A stretch of 64,000 nucleotides of DNA from an uncultured Burkholderiaceae bacterium (GCA_937871985.1 CALMPB010000012.1:22305-86304); one strand, 5' to 3'. Counted from the stretch's first letter, positions 1-8,996 are shown. Translations and numbers: made by a program. Notes: generated from the letters alone by a model not told the origin.

Positions 1-1
1 C

Positions 2-505
2 CTGCCGGGCGGTCCGCCCAACCTGGGCTTCGTCAACGCCTATAACCAGAATGGCTTGCGCGAGGCGGGCGTCAAGTTCCTGGGCACGGCCGAAATGGAC
101 GAGTTCGATCTGCAGAAGTTCGGCGATGCGGCGATCGGGCTGCATACCTCGTTCCATTATTCCGCCGCGCACGACTCCGACGCCAATCGCGCTTTCGGCG
201 CCGCCATGAAGAAACAGGCTCCGGATGCGCTGCGCAACTACGCGTCGATCGGGGCTTTCGACGGCATGCACGTCATCCAGAAAATGGTCGAGGCCACCGA
301 CGGCAAGAAAGACGGCGCCAAGGCAATGGCGGCGATCAAGGGCTTTGCCTGGGAGAGCCCGCGCGGTCCGGTCAAGATCGACCCCAAGACGCGTCACATC
401 ACCCAGAACGTCTACCTGCGCACGGTTGAACGCGGCAGCGACGGCACGCTCATCAACAAGGAAATCGAAAACTTCGGCCCCCAGGTCGACCACGGTCTGG
501 AATAG
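2..505 (+). CDS. LIV-type ABC transporter substrate-binding protein, C-terminal part
   Basis: The frame is already open at the window edge, so the gene begins upstream and about 168 C-terminal residues are seen. The visible part has features of periplasmic branched-chain amino acid/amide binding proteins (type I fold): a segment on a subject entering the site (SFHYSAAH), a conserved region reading FDGMHVIQKMV, and the typical ending in which a short peptide dictates PRGPVKIDP followed by QNVYLR. It would deliver substrate to the permease encoded immediately downstream (12 bp gap to livH). Because P450 demethylase genes follow, an aromatic acid rather than an amino acid is the likelier ligand; that is inference from context. 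The signal peptide cannot be seen. Confidence 0.8.
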   Translation: MPGGPPNLGFVNAYNQNGLREAGVKFLGTAEMDEFDLQKFGDAAIGLHTSFHYSAAHDSDANRAFGAAMKKQAPDALRNYASIGAFDGMHVIQKMVEATDGKKDGAKAMAAIKGFAWESPRGPVKIDPKTRHITQNVYLRTVERGSDGTLINKEIENFGPQVDHGLE

Positions 506-517
506 CGGGAGCACAAC

Positions 518-1378
518 GTGCTGCAGTTGAGCAATATCTTGATTGACGGAGTCGTCTACGGAATGGTGCTGTTCGTCATCTCCGTAGGCCTCTCGGTCAC
601 CATGGGTCTGATGCGCTTCATCAATCTGGCCCATGGCGCCTTCGCGATGGCGGGCGGCTACGTCGCCGCCTGGCTTATCCGGGTCGAGGCTTTTCCGTTT
701 TTCGGGGGCGTGGTTCTGGCCATTGTCGCCACCATGGTGCTGGCGGCCGTGCTCGAAACCTTCGTATTCCGTTTCCTGTACGCCAAGTCCGAACTGCAGC
801 AGGTCTTGTTCACCATAGGCTTCACGTTCGCGGCCATTGCGGTGGCCAGCTTTTTCGCGGGCGCCTACATTCAACAGATTCCTTTGCCGGGCTGGCTGCA
901 TGGTTCGGTCACGCTGGGTGCGCGCACCCTGCCCGCCCAGCGGGTCATGGTGGTTGTTCTGGGATTGGCGGTCGTGCTGTTGCTGTGGCTCATCATTGCC
1001 AAGACCCGCTTCGGCATCTGGCTGCGGGCCTCGGTGGACAACGCCTCCATGTCGTCGTCGCTGGGCATCAATATCCGCCTGGTCCAGTGCGCCACGTTCG
1101 CCTTCGGCGCCGGCCTGGCCGCGTTGGGCGGCGTGCTGGGGGCCGAGCTCATGCCGCTCGAGCCCTACTATCCGCTCAAGTACCTGGTGCTCATGCTGGT
1201 CGTGGTGTCGGTGGGCGGCATGGGCAGTGTTTCAGGCACGCTGTGCGCGGCGCTGCTGCTAGGCATTGTGGACACCGCCAGCAAATACCTGGCGTCGGGT
1301 TTCGGCGACTTTTTCTTTTACGCGGCCATGATCGTATTGCTGGCCGTGCGCCCCAACGGCATTTTGCGGAGACGATGA
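518..1378 (+). CDS. livH: LIV-type ABC transporter permease (LivH family)
   Basis: A 286-residue polytopic inner-membrane protein, the normal length for LivH. Near residue 35 it has the family hallmark MRFINLAHGAFAMAGGYVA, and near residue 235 the segment VSVGGMGSVSGTLCAALLLG. About eight hydrophobic helices are evident. It should form the translocation pore together with the LivM-type protein encoded next. The start is GTG, preceded by GGGAG. Its stop codon overlaps the start of livM. First permease gene of a five-gene importer whose specificity is unknown but is suggested by the linked P450 genes. Confidence 0.88.
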   Translation: MLQLSNILIDGVVYGMVLFVISVGLSVTMGLMRFINLAHGAFAMAGGYVAAWLIRVEAFPFFGGVVLAIVATMVLAAVLETFVFRFLYAKSELQQVLFTIGFTFAAIAVASFFAGAYIQQIPLPGWLHGSVTLGARTLPAQRVMVVVLGLAVVLLLWLIIAKTRFGIWLRASVDNASMSSSLGINIRLVQCATFAFGAGLAALGGVLGAELMPLEPYYPLKYLVLMLVVVSVGGMGSVSGTLCAALLLGIVDTASKYLASGFGDFFFYAAMIVLLAVRPNGILRRR

Positions 1379-2373
1379 TGCAGTTGTCCCAAGCTTCTTC
1401 GCCCATCGGCCGCGGCGCCTGTTTTCCGTGGCAGTGGCATTTGGCCGGCCTGGTGCTTATTGTTGCGCTGTACTGGCTGTTCCCCGGCAATCTATTGATG
1501 CTGACGCGCATTGCAACGCTTGCCATCCTGGTCATGTCGCTCGACCTGGTAACCGGCTATGCGGGGCTGCCCACGCTGGGCCACGCCGCCATGTACGGCG
1601 TCGGGGCCTACGGCGCGGCCTTGTGCGCCAAGTTTCTTACGGGCGACCCATTGGCCGGCTTGCTGGTGGCGGCGGCGGCCGGCGGCCTGCTGGCGCTGGT
1701 GGCCGGCGCTTTCCTGGTGCGCTACCAGGGGCTGGCGTTTCTCATGCTGACCATCGCCGTCGTGCAGATCATGCAGAACCTTGCCAGCAAGCTCAGCTTC
1801 ATCACAGGCGGCGACGACGGCCTTTCGGGCTTTACGATCTCGCCGATATTCGGCCGCTTCGAGTTCGACATGTTCGGCGTAACGGGCTATTGGTACAGCA
1901 TGATTCTGCTGCTCGTCAGTTTCGTGGTGCTTCAGCGCATCATGAGCTCGCCCTTCGGCCTGTGCTGCACGGGCATACGGGAGAATCGCGACCGCATGAG
2001 CGCCAACGGAACGCGCATCTATCCGCAACTGCTCAAGCTGTATGTCCTGGCCGGCGTGTTCGCCGGACTGGCCGGCGGCATCACCGCCCAGGTCAATCAA
2101 ATCGTGGGGCTGGACAGCCTGGGTTTCGAGCTGTCGGCCGAGGCGCTGGTAATGCTGGTGCTGGGCGGCTCGGGCAACCTGGTGGGCGGCATCGTCGGGA
2201 CGGCCCTGTTTTCGGGCATTCATCATTTTGCCGCGACCGCCAATCCGTTCCACTGGCTGTTCGTCATCGGGGTTCTGCTGATGGTGGTCGTGTTTTTGCC
2301 CAAGGGCGTCATCCAGCTTCTGGCGCGCCGCCTCGGCAATAACGTATTGGCCGTCTTCGGGAGGCGCGCATGA
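1375..2373 (+). CDS. livM: LIV-type ABC transporter permease (LivM family)
   Basis: A 332-residue membrane protein with the LivM hallmark GYAGLPTLGHAAMYGVGAY near residue 60 and the C-terminal block EALVMLVLGGSGNLVGGIVG. The start at 1375 overlaps the livH stop by 4 bp; an ATG three bases later is equally possible. The open frame extends far upstream into livH, but the homology and hydrophobic pattern begin only here. Partner of the LivH-type protein in the pore. The next gene overlaps its end by 4 bp, indicating one operon. Confidence 0.87.
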   Translation: MMQLSQASSPIGRGACFPWQWHLAGLVLIVALYWLFPGNLLMLTRIATLAILVMSLDLVTGYAGLPTLGHAAMYGVGAYGAALCAKFLTGDPLAGLLVAAAAGGLLALVAGAFLVRYQGLAFLMLTIAVVQIMQNLASKLSFITGGDDGLSGFTISPIFGRFEFDMFGVTGYWYSMILLLVSFVVLQRIMSSPFGLCCTGIRENRDRMSANGTRIYPQLLKLYVLAGVFAGLAGGITAQVNQIVGLDSLGFELSAEALVMLVLGGSGNLVGGIVGTALFSGIHHFAATANPFHWLFVIGVLLMVVVFLPKGVIQLLARRLGNNVLAVFGRRA

Positions 2374-3119
2374 GCATCCTGCGTGTCGAACACCTGAGCA
2401 AATCGTATGGTGGGCTCAAGGTCACGGACGACGTTTCCTTCACGCTGACTCCCGGAGAGCGCCTGGCCATTATCGGTCCCAACGGCGCGGGCAAGACCAC
2501 CCTGGTCAGCCAGATCGCCGGAGCCCTGCAGCCCGACAGCGGCCGCATCTTCATGGCGGACGACAACGTCACCGCCTGGCCGGGCTACCGCCGCGTGGGG
2601 CACGGCCTGGTCCGCACTTTTCAAATATCCAAGCTGGCGCCCGATATCCCGGTGCTCGATCAATTGGCGCTGGCCATTCACCAGCGCGACGGCAGCATCG
2701 GCAATATGTGGCGCCACAAAAATTCCTACGGCGCCGTGCTCGACGAAGCCTCCGCCATTTTGCGCGATCTGGGCCTGTCGCGGGCCGAGCAGCGCACGCC
2801 GTCCGAAATGGCCTATGGCGACCAAAGGCTGGTCGAGGTGGCCCTGGCCCTGGCCTTGAAGCCGCGGGTGCTGCTGCTGGACGAGCCCATGGCGGGCGTG
2901 CCCAAGTCCGAGGCCCAGCTCATTCTGGATGCGCTGGAGCGCCTGCCCGCCGATCTGGCCGTCGTCATCATCGAACACGATATGGACTTGGTCTTTCGTT
3001 TTGCGCACCGTATCCTGGTGCTGGCCAATGGCGCGGTCCTGGCGGACGGCGCGCCGGCCGAGATCCGCGGCAACGAGGTTGTGCGCGCGGTATACCTGGG
3101 CAAGGGAGGGCAGGCATGA
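2370..3119 (+). CDS. livG: LIV-type ABC transporter ATP-binding protein (LivG family)
   Basis: A 249-residue cytoplasmic ATPase. Walker A is GPNGAGKTT (about residues 36-44), the signature is a MAYGDQR variant of LSYGDQR, and Walker B is VLLLDEPMAGVP. The typical LivG tail VVIIEHDMDLVF supplies the switch His. It energises the preceding permeases together with LivF. Overlaps livM by 4 bp and livF by 4 bp, so the genes are translationally coupled. Confidence 0.88.
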   Translation: MSILRVEHLSKSYGGLKVTDDVSFTLTPGERLAIIGPNGAGKTTLVSQIAGALQPDSGRIFMADDNVTAWPGYRRVGHGLVRTFQISKLAPDIPVLDQLALAIHQRDGSIGNMWRHKNSYGAVLDEASAILRDLGLSRAEQRTPSEMAYGDQRLVEVALALALKPRVLLLDEPMAGVPKSEAQLILDALERLPADLAVVIIEHDMDLVFRFAHRILVLANGAVLADGAPAEIRGNEVVRAVYLGKGGQA

Positions 3120-3832
3120 GCAAGCTGCTGGAGTTTTCCAAGGTCGAGGCCGGCTATGGGTCTTTGACCGTGCTGCACGGGGTTTCGCTGGAGATTCACG
3201 CCGGCGAGCGCGTTTGCCTCATCGGGCGCAATGGCGTGGGCAAGTCGACCACCCTCAAGACCATCATGGGGCTGACCGACCGGCGCGGCGGAACGCTGAA
3301 CTGGGATGGCGCCGATATTACCCGCAGCGGCACGGTGGCGCGTTCACGCATGGGCATAGGCTATGTGCCGCAGACGCGCGACGTCTTTCCTTCGCTCAGC
3401 GTCGAGGAAAACCTCATCGCGGGCCTGCGCAGCCGGCCGGCCCGCGACGTCGATCGCGCCTACCGCTTGTTTCCCCGGCTGCACGAACGCCGCAACAATG
3501 GCGGCACCGAGCTTTCGGGCGGAGAACAGCAAATGCTGTCGGTGGCGCGCACCTTGCTGGGGCGGCCGCGGCTGTTGCTGCTGGACGAGCCCCTGGAAGG
3601 CCTGGCGCCCATTATCTGCGAAGAATTGATGCACGCTTTCGATACGCTCAGCCGCGAGGAAGGCGTCGCCATCCTGTTTGTAGAACAGAAAGTGCAGGAA
3701 GCGCTTCATTTTGCCCAAAGGGCGGTGGTGCTGGATCATGGCGCGGTGGTTCACGAGGGCCCAACCTCCGAACTGCTGGCCGACCCCAGCATCGTGGATC
3801 GTCATGTTGCCGTGGCGCATGCGCCGGCTTAG
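3116..3832 (+). CDS. livF: LIV-type ABC transporter ATP-binding protein (LivF family)
   Basis: A 238-residue ATPase of LivF length. It has Walker A GRNGVGKST, the Q-loop segment GYVPQTRDVFPSLSVEENL (a LivF signature), the ABC signature LSGGEQQ and Walker B LLLLDEPLEGLAP. It should form the heterodimeric motor with LivG. The start is chosen at the ATG overlapping the livG stop; the longer open frame upstream does not resemble any protein. Last gene of the importer; a P450 gene begins 30 bp further on. Confidence 0.88.
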   Translation: MSKLLEFSKVEAGYGSLTVLHGVSLEIHAGERVCLIGRNGVGKSTTLKTIMGLTDRRGGTLNWDGADITRSGTVARSRMGIGYVPQTRDVFPSLSVEENLIAGLRSRPARDVDRAYRLFPRLHERRNNGGTELSGGEQQMLSVARTLLGRPRLLLLDEPLEGLAPIICEELMHAFDTLSREEGVAILFVEQKVQEALHFAQRAVVLDHGAVVHEGPTSELLADPSIVDRHVAVAHAPA

Positions 3833-3862
3833 ACGAATGAATTTTTTTGGCAGGAGATAGCC

Positions 3863-5080
3863 ATGAGCGAAACCCAAACCCTGATCCGGGACGACATCGA
3901 TGCGCCGCGTCTGGACATCGATCCGTTTTCCGACGATTTTCTCAACATGCCGTATCCGTATCACGAGCAGATGCGCGAGGCCGGCCCGGTTGTCTGGCTG
4001 GAGCCTTACCAGCTATGGGGCGTGGCGCGCCACGAGCCGGTCAAGGCGGGGCTGAACGATTGGGAAAGCTTTATCTCCTCGGCGGGGGTGGGGCTTGCCA
4101 ACTTCCGCACCGAAAAGCCCTTTCGTCCGCCCAGCCTCATCCTGGAGGCCGACCCGCCGCTGCATACGCGTTCGCGCACGGTTCTTTCCCGCATCCTGTC
4201 CCCCAAAATGATGCAGACCGTGAAGGCCGAGTTCGAGGTCCAGGCCAACAAGCTGGTCGACCGCCTGGTCGAACAGGGCGAGATCGACGCCATCAAGGAT
4301 CTGGCCAAGGTGTTTCCGCTGCGGGTCTTTCCCGATGCGCTGGGCCTGGCCGAAGAGGGGCGCGAAACGCTGCTGCTGTACGGGGACATGGTGTTCAATG
4401 CGTTCGGCCCGCGCAATCACGTGTTTCTTGATTCCGTCAAGCGCTACGAACCGGTGCGCGAGTGGATCATGGATCACTGCCAGCGCTCCGAGCTGCGCCC
4501 GGGCGGGTTCGGCGACCTGGTCTACCAGGCTGCCGACGCGGGCGAGATTCCCCCCGAAGACGCGCCCTTGCTGGTTCGCTCCTTCCTGTCGGCGGGGGTC
4601 GACACCACGGTCAACGGCATCGGCAACGCCATGTATTGCCTGGCCATGTTTCCCGACCAGTACGCCAAGCTGGTGGCGGCGCCCGCGCTGGCCCGCCAGA
4701 CCTTCGAGGAGTCGCTGCGCCTCGAGTCGGCGGTGCAAACGTTCTTCCGCACGGTGAACAAGCCGCTGGAGTTCTATGACGTGCCCATGCGCGAAAACGA
4801 CAAGGTCATTTTCTTTTTGGCCGCGGCAAACCGCGATGGCCGTCAATGGCCCAACCCCGACGTGTTCGACATCGAGCGCAAGCCGGTGGGCCACATGGCT
4901 TTCGGCTCGGGCATCCATGGCTGCGTCGGACAAACCGTGGCGCGCCTGGAAGGCGAACTGATTCTTTCCGCGCTGGCCAAACGGGTGAAGCGCATAGAAA
5001 TCATGGGCGAGCCCGTGCGCCGCTTGAACAATACCTTGAGGGCATTGGAATCGCTGCCCATTCGTTTGATTCCACATTGA
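3863..5080 (+). CDS. Cytochrome P450, CYP199-like (aromatic acid O-demethylase candidate)
   Basis: A 405-residue soluble bacterial P450 (class I). Visible motifs are the I-helix oxygen-activation segment AGVDTT (244-249), the ExxR pair E283/R286, and the haem loop FGSGIHGCVG with proximal thiolate Cys354. The segment FRPPSLILEADPP before HTRSR resembles CYP199A enzymes, which oxidatively O-demethylate para-methoxybenzoates using a dedicated ferredoxin and reductase; both partners are encoded just downstream. A good Shine-Dalgarno sequence (AGGAGATAG) precedes the ATG. Likely co-transcribed with the LIV importer, which would bring in the substrate. Substrate identity is inference from family and context. 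Confidence 0.85.
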   Translation: MSETQTLIRDDIDAPRLDIDPFSDDFLNMPYPYHEQMREAGPVVWLEPYQLWGVARHEPVKAGLNDWESFISSAGVGLANFRTEKPFRPPSLILEADPPLHTRSRTVLSRILSPKMMQTVKAEFEVQANKLVDRLVEQGEIDAIKDLAKVFPLRVFPDALGLAEEGRETLLLYGDMVFNAFGPRNHVFLDSVKRYEPVREWIMDHCQRSELRPGGFGDLVYQAADAGEIPPEDAPLLVRSFLSAGVDTTVNGIGNAMYCLAMFPDQYAKLVAAPALARQTFEESLRLESAVQTFFRTVNKPLEFYDVPMRENDKVIFFLAAANRDGRQWPNPDVFDIERKPVGHMAFGSGIHGCVGQTVARLEGELILSALAKRVKRIEIMGEPVRRLNNTLRALESLPIRLIPH

Positions 5081-5110
5081 TTTGCCGGAGTTCCGTCTGG
5101 TTGATCCATG

Positions 5111-5146
5111 AAGCTGAACCCGCGGGAACGTGCCGGGTTCAAGCTT
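5111..5146 (+). other. Strong RNA hairpin between P450 and ferredoxin genes
   Basis: AAGCTGAACCCG at 5111-5122 pairs with CGGGTTC at 5134-5140 and, after one bulged A, AGCTT at 5142-5146, giving a 12-bp stem with an 11-nt loop. No run of T follows, so it is not a classic terminator. It could be a processing or stabilising element that sets the ratio of P450 to ferredoxin, or a leaky terminator. Confidence 0.45.
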
Positions 5147-5190
5147 GCGCATCAGCCAGCCGGGAAGCCGAAGCTTGAAAGGATGAAGAA

Positions 5191-5514
5191 GTGGTTAACG
5201 TAAAATATGTGCATAGTTCGGGTTCGATCACCGAGCTGGAGGTTCCGGCGGGTACCAGCGTCATGCAGGCCGCCGTGAATCACGGGCTCGATGGCATCGT
5301 GGGCGAATGCGGCGGGGCCGCCATGTGCGCGACCTGCCATGTGTACGTGGACGAGGCCGACAGCGGCAAGTTCCCGCCCATCAGCCCGCCCGAACAGGAA
5401 ATGCTGGACTGCACGGCCAGCCCTTTGCAGGCAACCAGCCGCCTGGGGTGTCAGCTGGTCGTCAAGGACGAACACGATACTATTACGGTTTATTTGCCTG
5501 AAACGCAGCAATAG
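5191..5514 (+). CDS. [2Fe-2S] ferredoxin, putidaredoxin type
   Basis: A 107-residue ferredoxin. The cluster ligands are Cys40, Cys46, Cys49 and Cys87, with spacing C-x5-C-x2-C-x37-C as in adrenodoxin/putidaredoxin-type proteins that feed electrons to P450s. The start is GTG at 5191, preceded by GAAAGGATGAAGA. It lies 110 bp after the P450 gene and should shuttle electrons from the reductase encoded at 6260 to the P450. The C-terminal part has the usual LGCQLVV segment. Confidence 0.9.
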   Translation: MVNVKYVHSSGSITELEVPAGTSVMQAAVNHGLDGIVGECGGAAMCATCHVYVDEADSGKFPPISPPEQEMLDCTASPLQATSRLGCQLVVKDEHDTITVYLPETQQ

Positions 5515-5547
5515 CCACAGCGGCTCTGCTGCTGGATTTTTTCGACG

Positions 5548-6186
5548 ATGAAGAAAGATGTTTGCCCGCCCGCAGAGCAGGACGTACGAAGCACCATGAG
5601 CGCCGCCGGGGGCGGATCGAGGCCGCTCGCCGCCAAAAGGCGATCTGCGCCGGCGGACAAGGCGGCCGCCCGCTCCCGATCGGTCGGCTGGACTTCGAGC
5701 GGCATCGACCTGGGCCACTATGCCCCCGCGTATTTCACCTTCATCGCCACCAAGATGGCATCGGGCGCGGCGGCGGTCTATCGCAAGCATTTCGGGGTGG
5801 GCATCGAGATATGGCGTGTGTTGGTCATGCTGGCCATCGACGAAAAGGTATCGGTCAACATGGTGTGCAAATTGATCGGCATGGACAAAGGCTCGGTCAG
5901 CCGCTGCTTCAAGAGCATGTATGAAAAAGGCTTGATCACGTTTTCGACCGACCCTGCGGATGGGCGGGTGCGCTACGCCACGCTTACCCAGGCGGGGCGC
6001 GACAAGCACGACCAGATCAAGAAGGTGGCGCTGGAGCGGGAGAGGGCGCTGCTTTCGTGCATCTCGGCTGAAGAAACCGAGGTTTTGATTAAACTGCTGC
6101 ATCGGCTGCACACCAACCTGCCCAATGTCGAAAAGGCGACGGCGGCCTATGTGCATGAACACCTGGCAGGCCGGGAAGGCCGGTAG
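5548..6186 (+). CDS. MarR-family transcriptional regulator
   Basis: A 212-residue protein with a winged-helix MarR domain from about residue 55. The recognition region reads VNMVCKLIGMDKGSVSRCFKSM and the wing reads STDPADGRVRYATLT. The first 50 residues are low-complexity and basic (a longer than usual N-terminal tail), and no good ribosome-binding site precedes the ATG at 5548, so the ATG at 5596 is an alternative start. The gene is inserted between the ferredoxin and reductase genes of the P450 system, pointing to local control by an aromatic ligand. Regulation itself is inferred. Confidence 0.82.
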   Translation: MKKDVCPPAEQDVRSTMSAAGGGSRPLAAKRRSAPADKAAARSRSVGWTSSGIDLGHYAPAYFTFIATKMASGAAAVYRKHFGVGIEIWRVLVMLAIDEKVSVNMVCKLIGMDKGSVSRCFKSMYEKGLITFSTDPADGRVRYATLTQAGRDKHDQIKKVALERERALLSCISAEETEVLIKLLHRLHTNLPNVEKATAAYVHEHLAGREGR

Positions 6187-6259
6187 GTTTCGTGACGTCG
6201 GCTGGATTGGGCCGGCGGGCGAGCGGTCATCAATGAATGGATCAGAAAGGAGTGGCGCG

Positions 6260-7483
6260 GTGAAGAGGATAGTCGTAGTGGGCGGGGGGCATGCGGCGGC
6301 GCAATTTTGCGCCAGCATGATCGAATCGAAAGAAGACATTCAACTTTTGCTGGTCAGCGATGAATCTCATTTGCCGTATCAGCGCCCGCCTTTGTCCAAG
6401 ACCTACCTGAAAGATGCCGCGCCCGAGGCGGCGCTGCTGCGCGCGGCCAGCTACTATGCCGATCACAATGCTGTCGTGCGCCTGAGCAGCAGGGTGACCG
6501 ACATCGACCGCGCCAGCCAGACCATCGGGCTGGATGGCGGCGAGCGCCTACCCTACGACGTGCTGGTGCTGGCCACGGGCACGCGGGCACGCACCCTGCC
6601 ATTGTTCGAGGGCGGACATGCCAATGTCTTTACCCTGCGCACGCTGGACGACGCGGTTCGCCTGCGCGAGCGCCTTCAATCGGCGCAGAATCTGCTGGTG
6701 GTCGGAGGCGGCTTCATCGGCCTTGAAATCGCCGCCACCTCGGCGCAATTGGGCAAGTCGGTAACCCTGTTCGAAGCGGCGCCAAGGCTGCTTGGGCGTT
6801 CGTCCTCGCCGGAAGTGTCCGCCTATCTGCTGGAAAAGCACCGCGCGGCGGGCGTCGATATTCGCGTTCAAACCACCATCGACCGCATCGACGTTCAGGG
6901 AGACGCGGTAAAGGGCGTTTGGGTGGGTAATGAATACTTGCCCGTCGACGTCGTCGTGGTGGGCATCGGCGCGGTGCCCAACGACGATCTGGCGCGCCAG
7001 GCCGGCCTGGAGTGCGAGAACGGGGTGGTGGTGGACGCCCATATGCGCACCAGCGATCCGGCCATCCTGGCCATCGGCGACTGCACGGCGTTTCCATCGG
7101 CGGCGCTGGGGCGGCGGATCCGCCTGGAGTCGGTGCAGAATGCCAACGACCAGGCGCGCTGCGCGGCGCTTACCGTTGCCGGCAAGCTGGCGCCTTATGC
7201 GGCCCTGCCCTGGTTCTGGTCGGATCAGGGCGCTGTGCGCATCCAGATAGCGGGCGTGCCCGAGCAGGATCATGTGCGCGTGGTGCGCGGCGACCCCGCT
7301 CAGGACAAGTTCTCGGTGCTGTATTTCGAGGGCGATGTCCTGACGTCGGTCGAGTCCATCAATGCCGCCGCCGACCATATCGCCGCCCGCAAGCTCATCA
7401 TGGCGCGCACGCCCATCCCCATGGACAGGGCGGCCGATCCGGCGATTCCGCTGAAGGACGTGGCGGCCAGCACGGCGGCCTAG
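6260..7483 (+). CDS. FAD-dependent ferredoxin reductase of the P450 system
   Basis: A 407-residue flavoprotein of the putidaredoxin/rhodocoxin reductase family. The N-terminal FAD fold reads IVVVGGGHAAAQ, an ATG motif (LATGTRAR) follows, the NAD(P)H fold reads LLVVGGGFIGLEIAA near residue 147, and the second FAD contact is AIGDCTAF. It transfers electrons from NAD(P)H to the ferredoxin at 5191. The start is set at GTG 6260 because AGAAAGGAG lies 8 bp upstream and the protein then begins directly with the FAD strand; an in-frame ATG at 6233 would add nine unlikely residues. Confidence 0.88.
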   Translation: MKRIVVVGGGHAAAQFCASMIESKEDIQLLLVSDESHLPYQRPPLSKTYLKDAAPEAALLRAASYYADHNAVVRLSSRVTDIDRASQTIGLDGGERLPYDVLVLATGTRARTLPLFEGGHANVFTLRTLDDAVRLRERLQSAQNLLVVGGGFIGLEIAATSAQLGKSVTLFEAAPRLLGRSSSPEVSAYLLEKHRAAGVDIRVQTTIDRIDVQGDAVKGVWVGNEYLPVDVVVVGIGAVPNDDLARQAGLECENGVVVDAHMRTSDPAILAIGDCTAFPSAALGRRIRLESVQNANDQARCAALTVAGKLAPYAALPWFWSDQGAVRIQIAGVPEQDHVRVVRGDPAQDKFSVLYFEGDVLTSVESINAAADHIAARKLIMARTPIPMDRAADPAIPLKDVAASTAA

Positions 7484-7498
7484 ATCCTGCACCGTACA

Positions 7499-7590
7499 GC
7501 GTGGGGGCCCGGTTTGCCGCCGGGCCGCCCCAAGGCAAACCGCACCCCCTCGGGGGGCAGCAAGCCGCGCTAGCGGCGCCGCGTGGGGGC
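7499..7590. repeat. GC-rich mosaic intergenic repeat (REP-like)
   Basis: The block between the reductase gene and the convergent MFS gene is bounded by two direct copies of GCGTGGGGGC (7499-7508 and 7581-7590). Inside it GGCCCGG/CCGGGCC (7506-7512, 7520-7526) and GGTTTGCC/GGCAAACC (7511-7518, 7534-7541) form alternative hairpins, followed by CCCCC-tc-GGGGG. Similar blocks are, from memory, common between genes in Alcaligenaceae. It may terminate both convergent transcripts. Confidence 0.6.
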
Positions 7591-7592
7591 TT

Positions 7593-8819
7593 TCAGCTTT
7601 TCGCCGGCTTTTCCATGCCGACGTAAATGGACCGCCCCGCCCCCATTCCAAACAGGAAGCTGCCTGTCAGCAGCAGGGTGAAGAACACCGCGACGGCATG
7701 CCAGTTGCCGGTGAGCTCGTGCAGCAGGCCCACGGCGAAGGGGCCGACGGCGGCGACGATATAGCCCACGCCCTGCGCCATGCCCGACAGGGCGACCGCG
7801 ATTTGCGGCGTGGGGGAGCGCAGCACCAGCAAGGCCAGGGCAATGCTGAACACGCCGCCCAGCCCCAGGCCCATGACCGTGGTCCATAGCCATACCTGGC
7901 TGAGCGGCATGTAGATCAGGCCCAGCAGCCCGATCAGCGTCATGATGACCAGCACGCCGATCGCGCAGCGCTGATCCTTGCCACGGGTGGCCAGCCAGGG
8001 CGCGCACAGCGACGTGATCAACTGCGTGCCCATGGCCACCGACAGCGCCAGGCCGGCGGTGACCTGGGTGAGGCCGCGGTCGATGAGAATGAAAGGCAGC
8101 CAGCCGAAAACGCAATAGGCGATGGCCGATTGCAGGCCCATGAACAGCGTGACCTGCCAGGCCAGCGGGCTGGAGCGCAGTCGGGGGGCTGGTGCCCGGG
8201 CCTTGGCCTGCTGTGTGCGGCCGGGCTGGATCTGGGGCCACCAGATGAGAGCGGTGATCAGGGCCGGAATCAGCCAGAAGGCAAGCGCGAACCGCCAGCC
8301 GCTGCCGGGCAGGTTCTGGATGGGCACGGTGGCGCCGGCCGCGATGGCCGCTCCCAGGCACAGGGCCGTGGAATACAGCCCCATCATCATGCCGGCCTGG
8401 GTGGGGAAGTGGCGCTTGATGATGCTGGGCAGCAGAACCATGATGATGCTGATGCTGGCGCCGTTAACCAGTGTTCCGGCGAACAGGCCCGTGACGCCGA
8501 ACAGGCTGCGCAGCGCAATGCCGAAGGCCAGGAGCAGCAGGCTCAGGAAAATGATGCGTTCGCTCGAAAGGTAGCGCAGCAGCTTGGGGACGAAAGGCGC
8601 GAAGATGCCGAAGCACAGAATGGGCAGGGTAATGAGAAAGCCGCTGGCCGAGGCGGACAAGTGCAGGCTGTTCTGAACCGAGTCGAGAACCGGCCCCAGG
8701 CTGATCAGGGCGGGACGCAGGTTGGCCGCCACCAGCATGAGCGCGATCACCAGAATCAGTCCGCCGGTGGAGCGGGAGGGAGCGGCGTTTGGCTGGGGGG
8801 TGTTCTGTTGCGGCTGCAT
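7593..8819 (-). CDS. MFS transporter, CynX/NimT type
   Basis: A 408-residue protein with 12 predicted membrane helices. The first helix contains ANLRPAL, a hallmark of the cyanate/nitroimidazole (CynX/NimT) branch of the major facilitator superfamily. An N-terminal cytoplasmic tail of about 18 residues is rich in Gln and Pro. Substrate unknown; the branch handles small anions and drug-like compounds. Divergently arranged with another MFS gene across 177 bp. No regulator is adjacent. Confidence 0.8.
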   Translation of the reverse strand: MQPQQNTPQPNAAPSRSTGGLILVIALMLVAANLRPALISLGPVLDSVQNSLHLSASASGFLITLPILCFGIFAPFVPKLLRYLSSERIIFLSLLLLAFGIALRSLFGVTGLFAGTLVNGASISIIMVLLPSIIKRHFPTQAGMMMGLYSTALCLGAAIAAGATVPIQNLPGSGWRFALAFWLIPALITALIWWPQIQPGRTQQAKARAPAPRLRSSPLAWQVTLFMGLQSAIAYCVFGWLPFILIDRGLTQVTAGLALSVAMGTQLITSLCAPWLATRGKDQRCAIGVLVIMTLIGLLGLIYMPLSQVWLWTTVMGLGLGGVFSIALALLVLRSPTPQIAVALSGMAQGVGYIVAAVGPFAVGLLHELTGNWHAVAVFFTLLLTGSFLFGMGAGRSIYVGMEKPAKS

Positions 8820-8996
8820 GGATATTGTTTGTGTACTTAATAAATTGGCATGTTACGACAGTGTGCCACAATACCGGCGTCCAGCGCATGATTCGATCGG
8901 GCCGCGCCTGGCGGCGGTGGCTACGAACATAGGGTGCATGCCGTGTTTTAATGCGCTTGTCGGCGCTCCCTTAATCGTAGAAATCCAAGAAACCGT

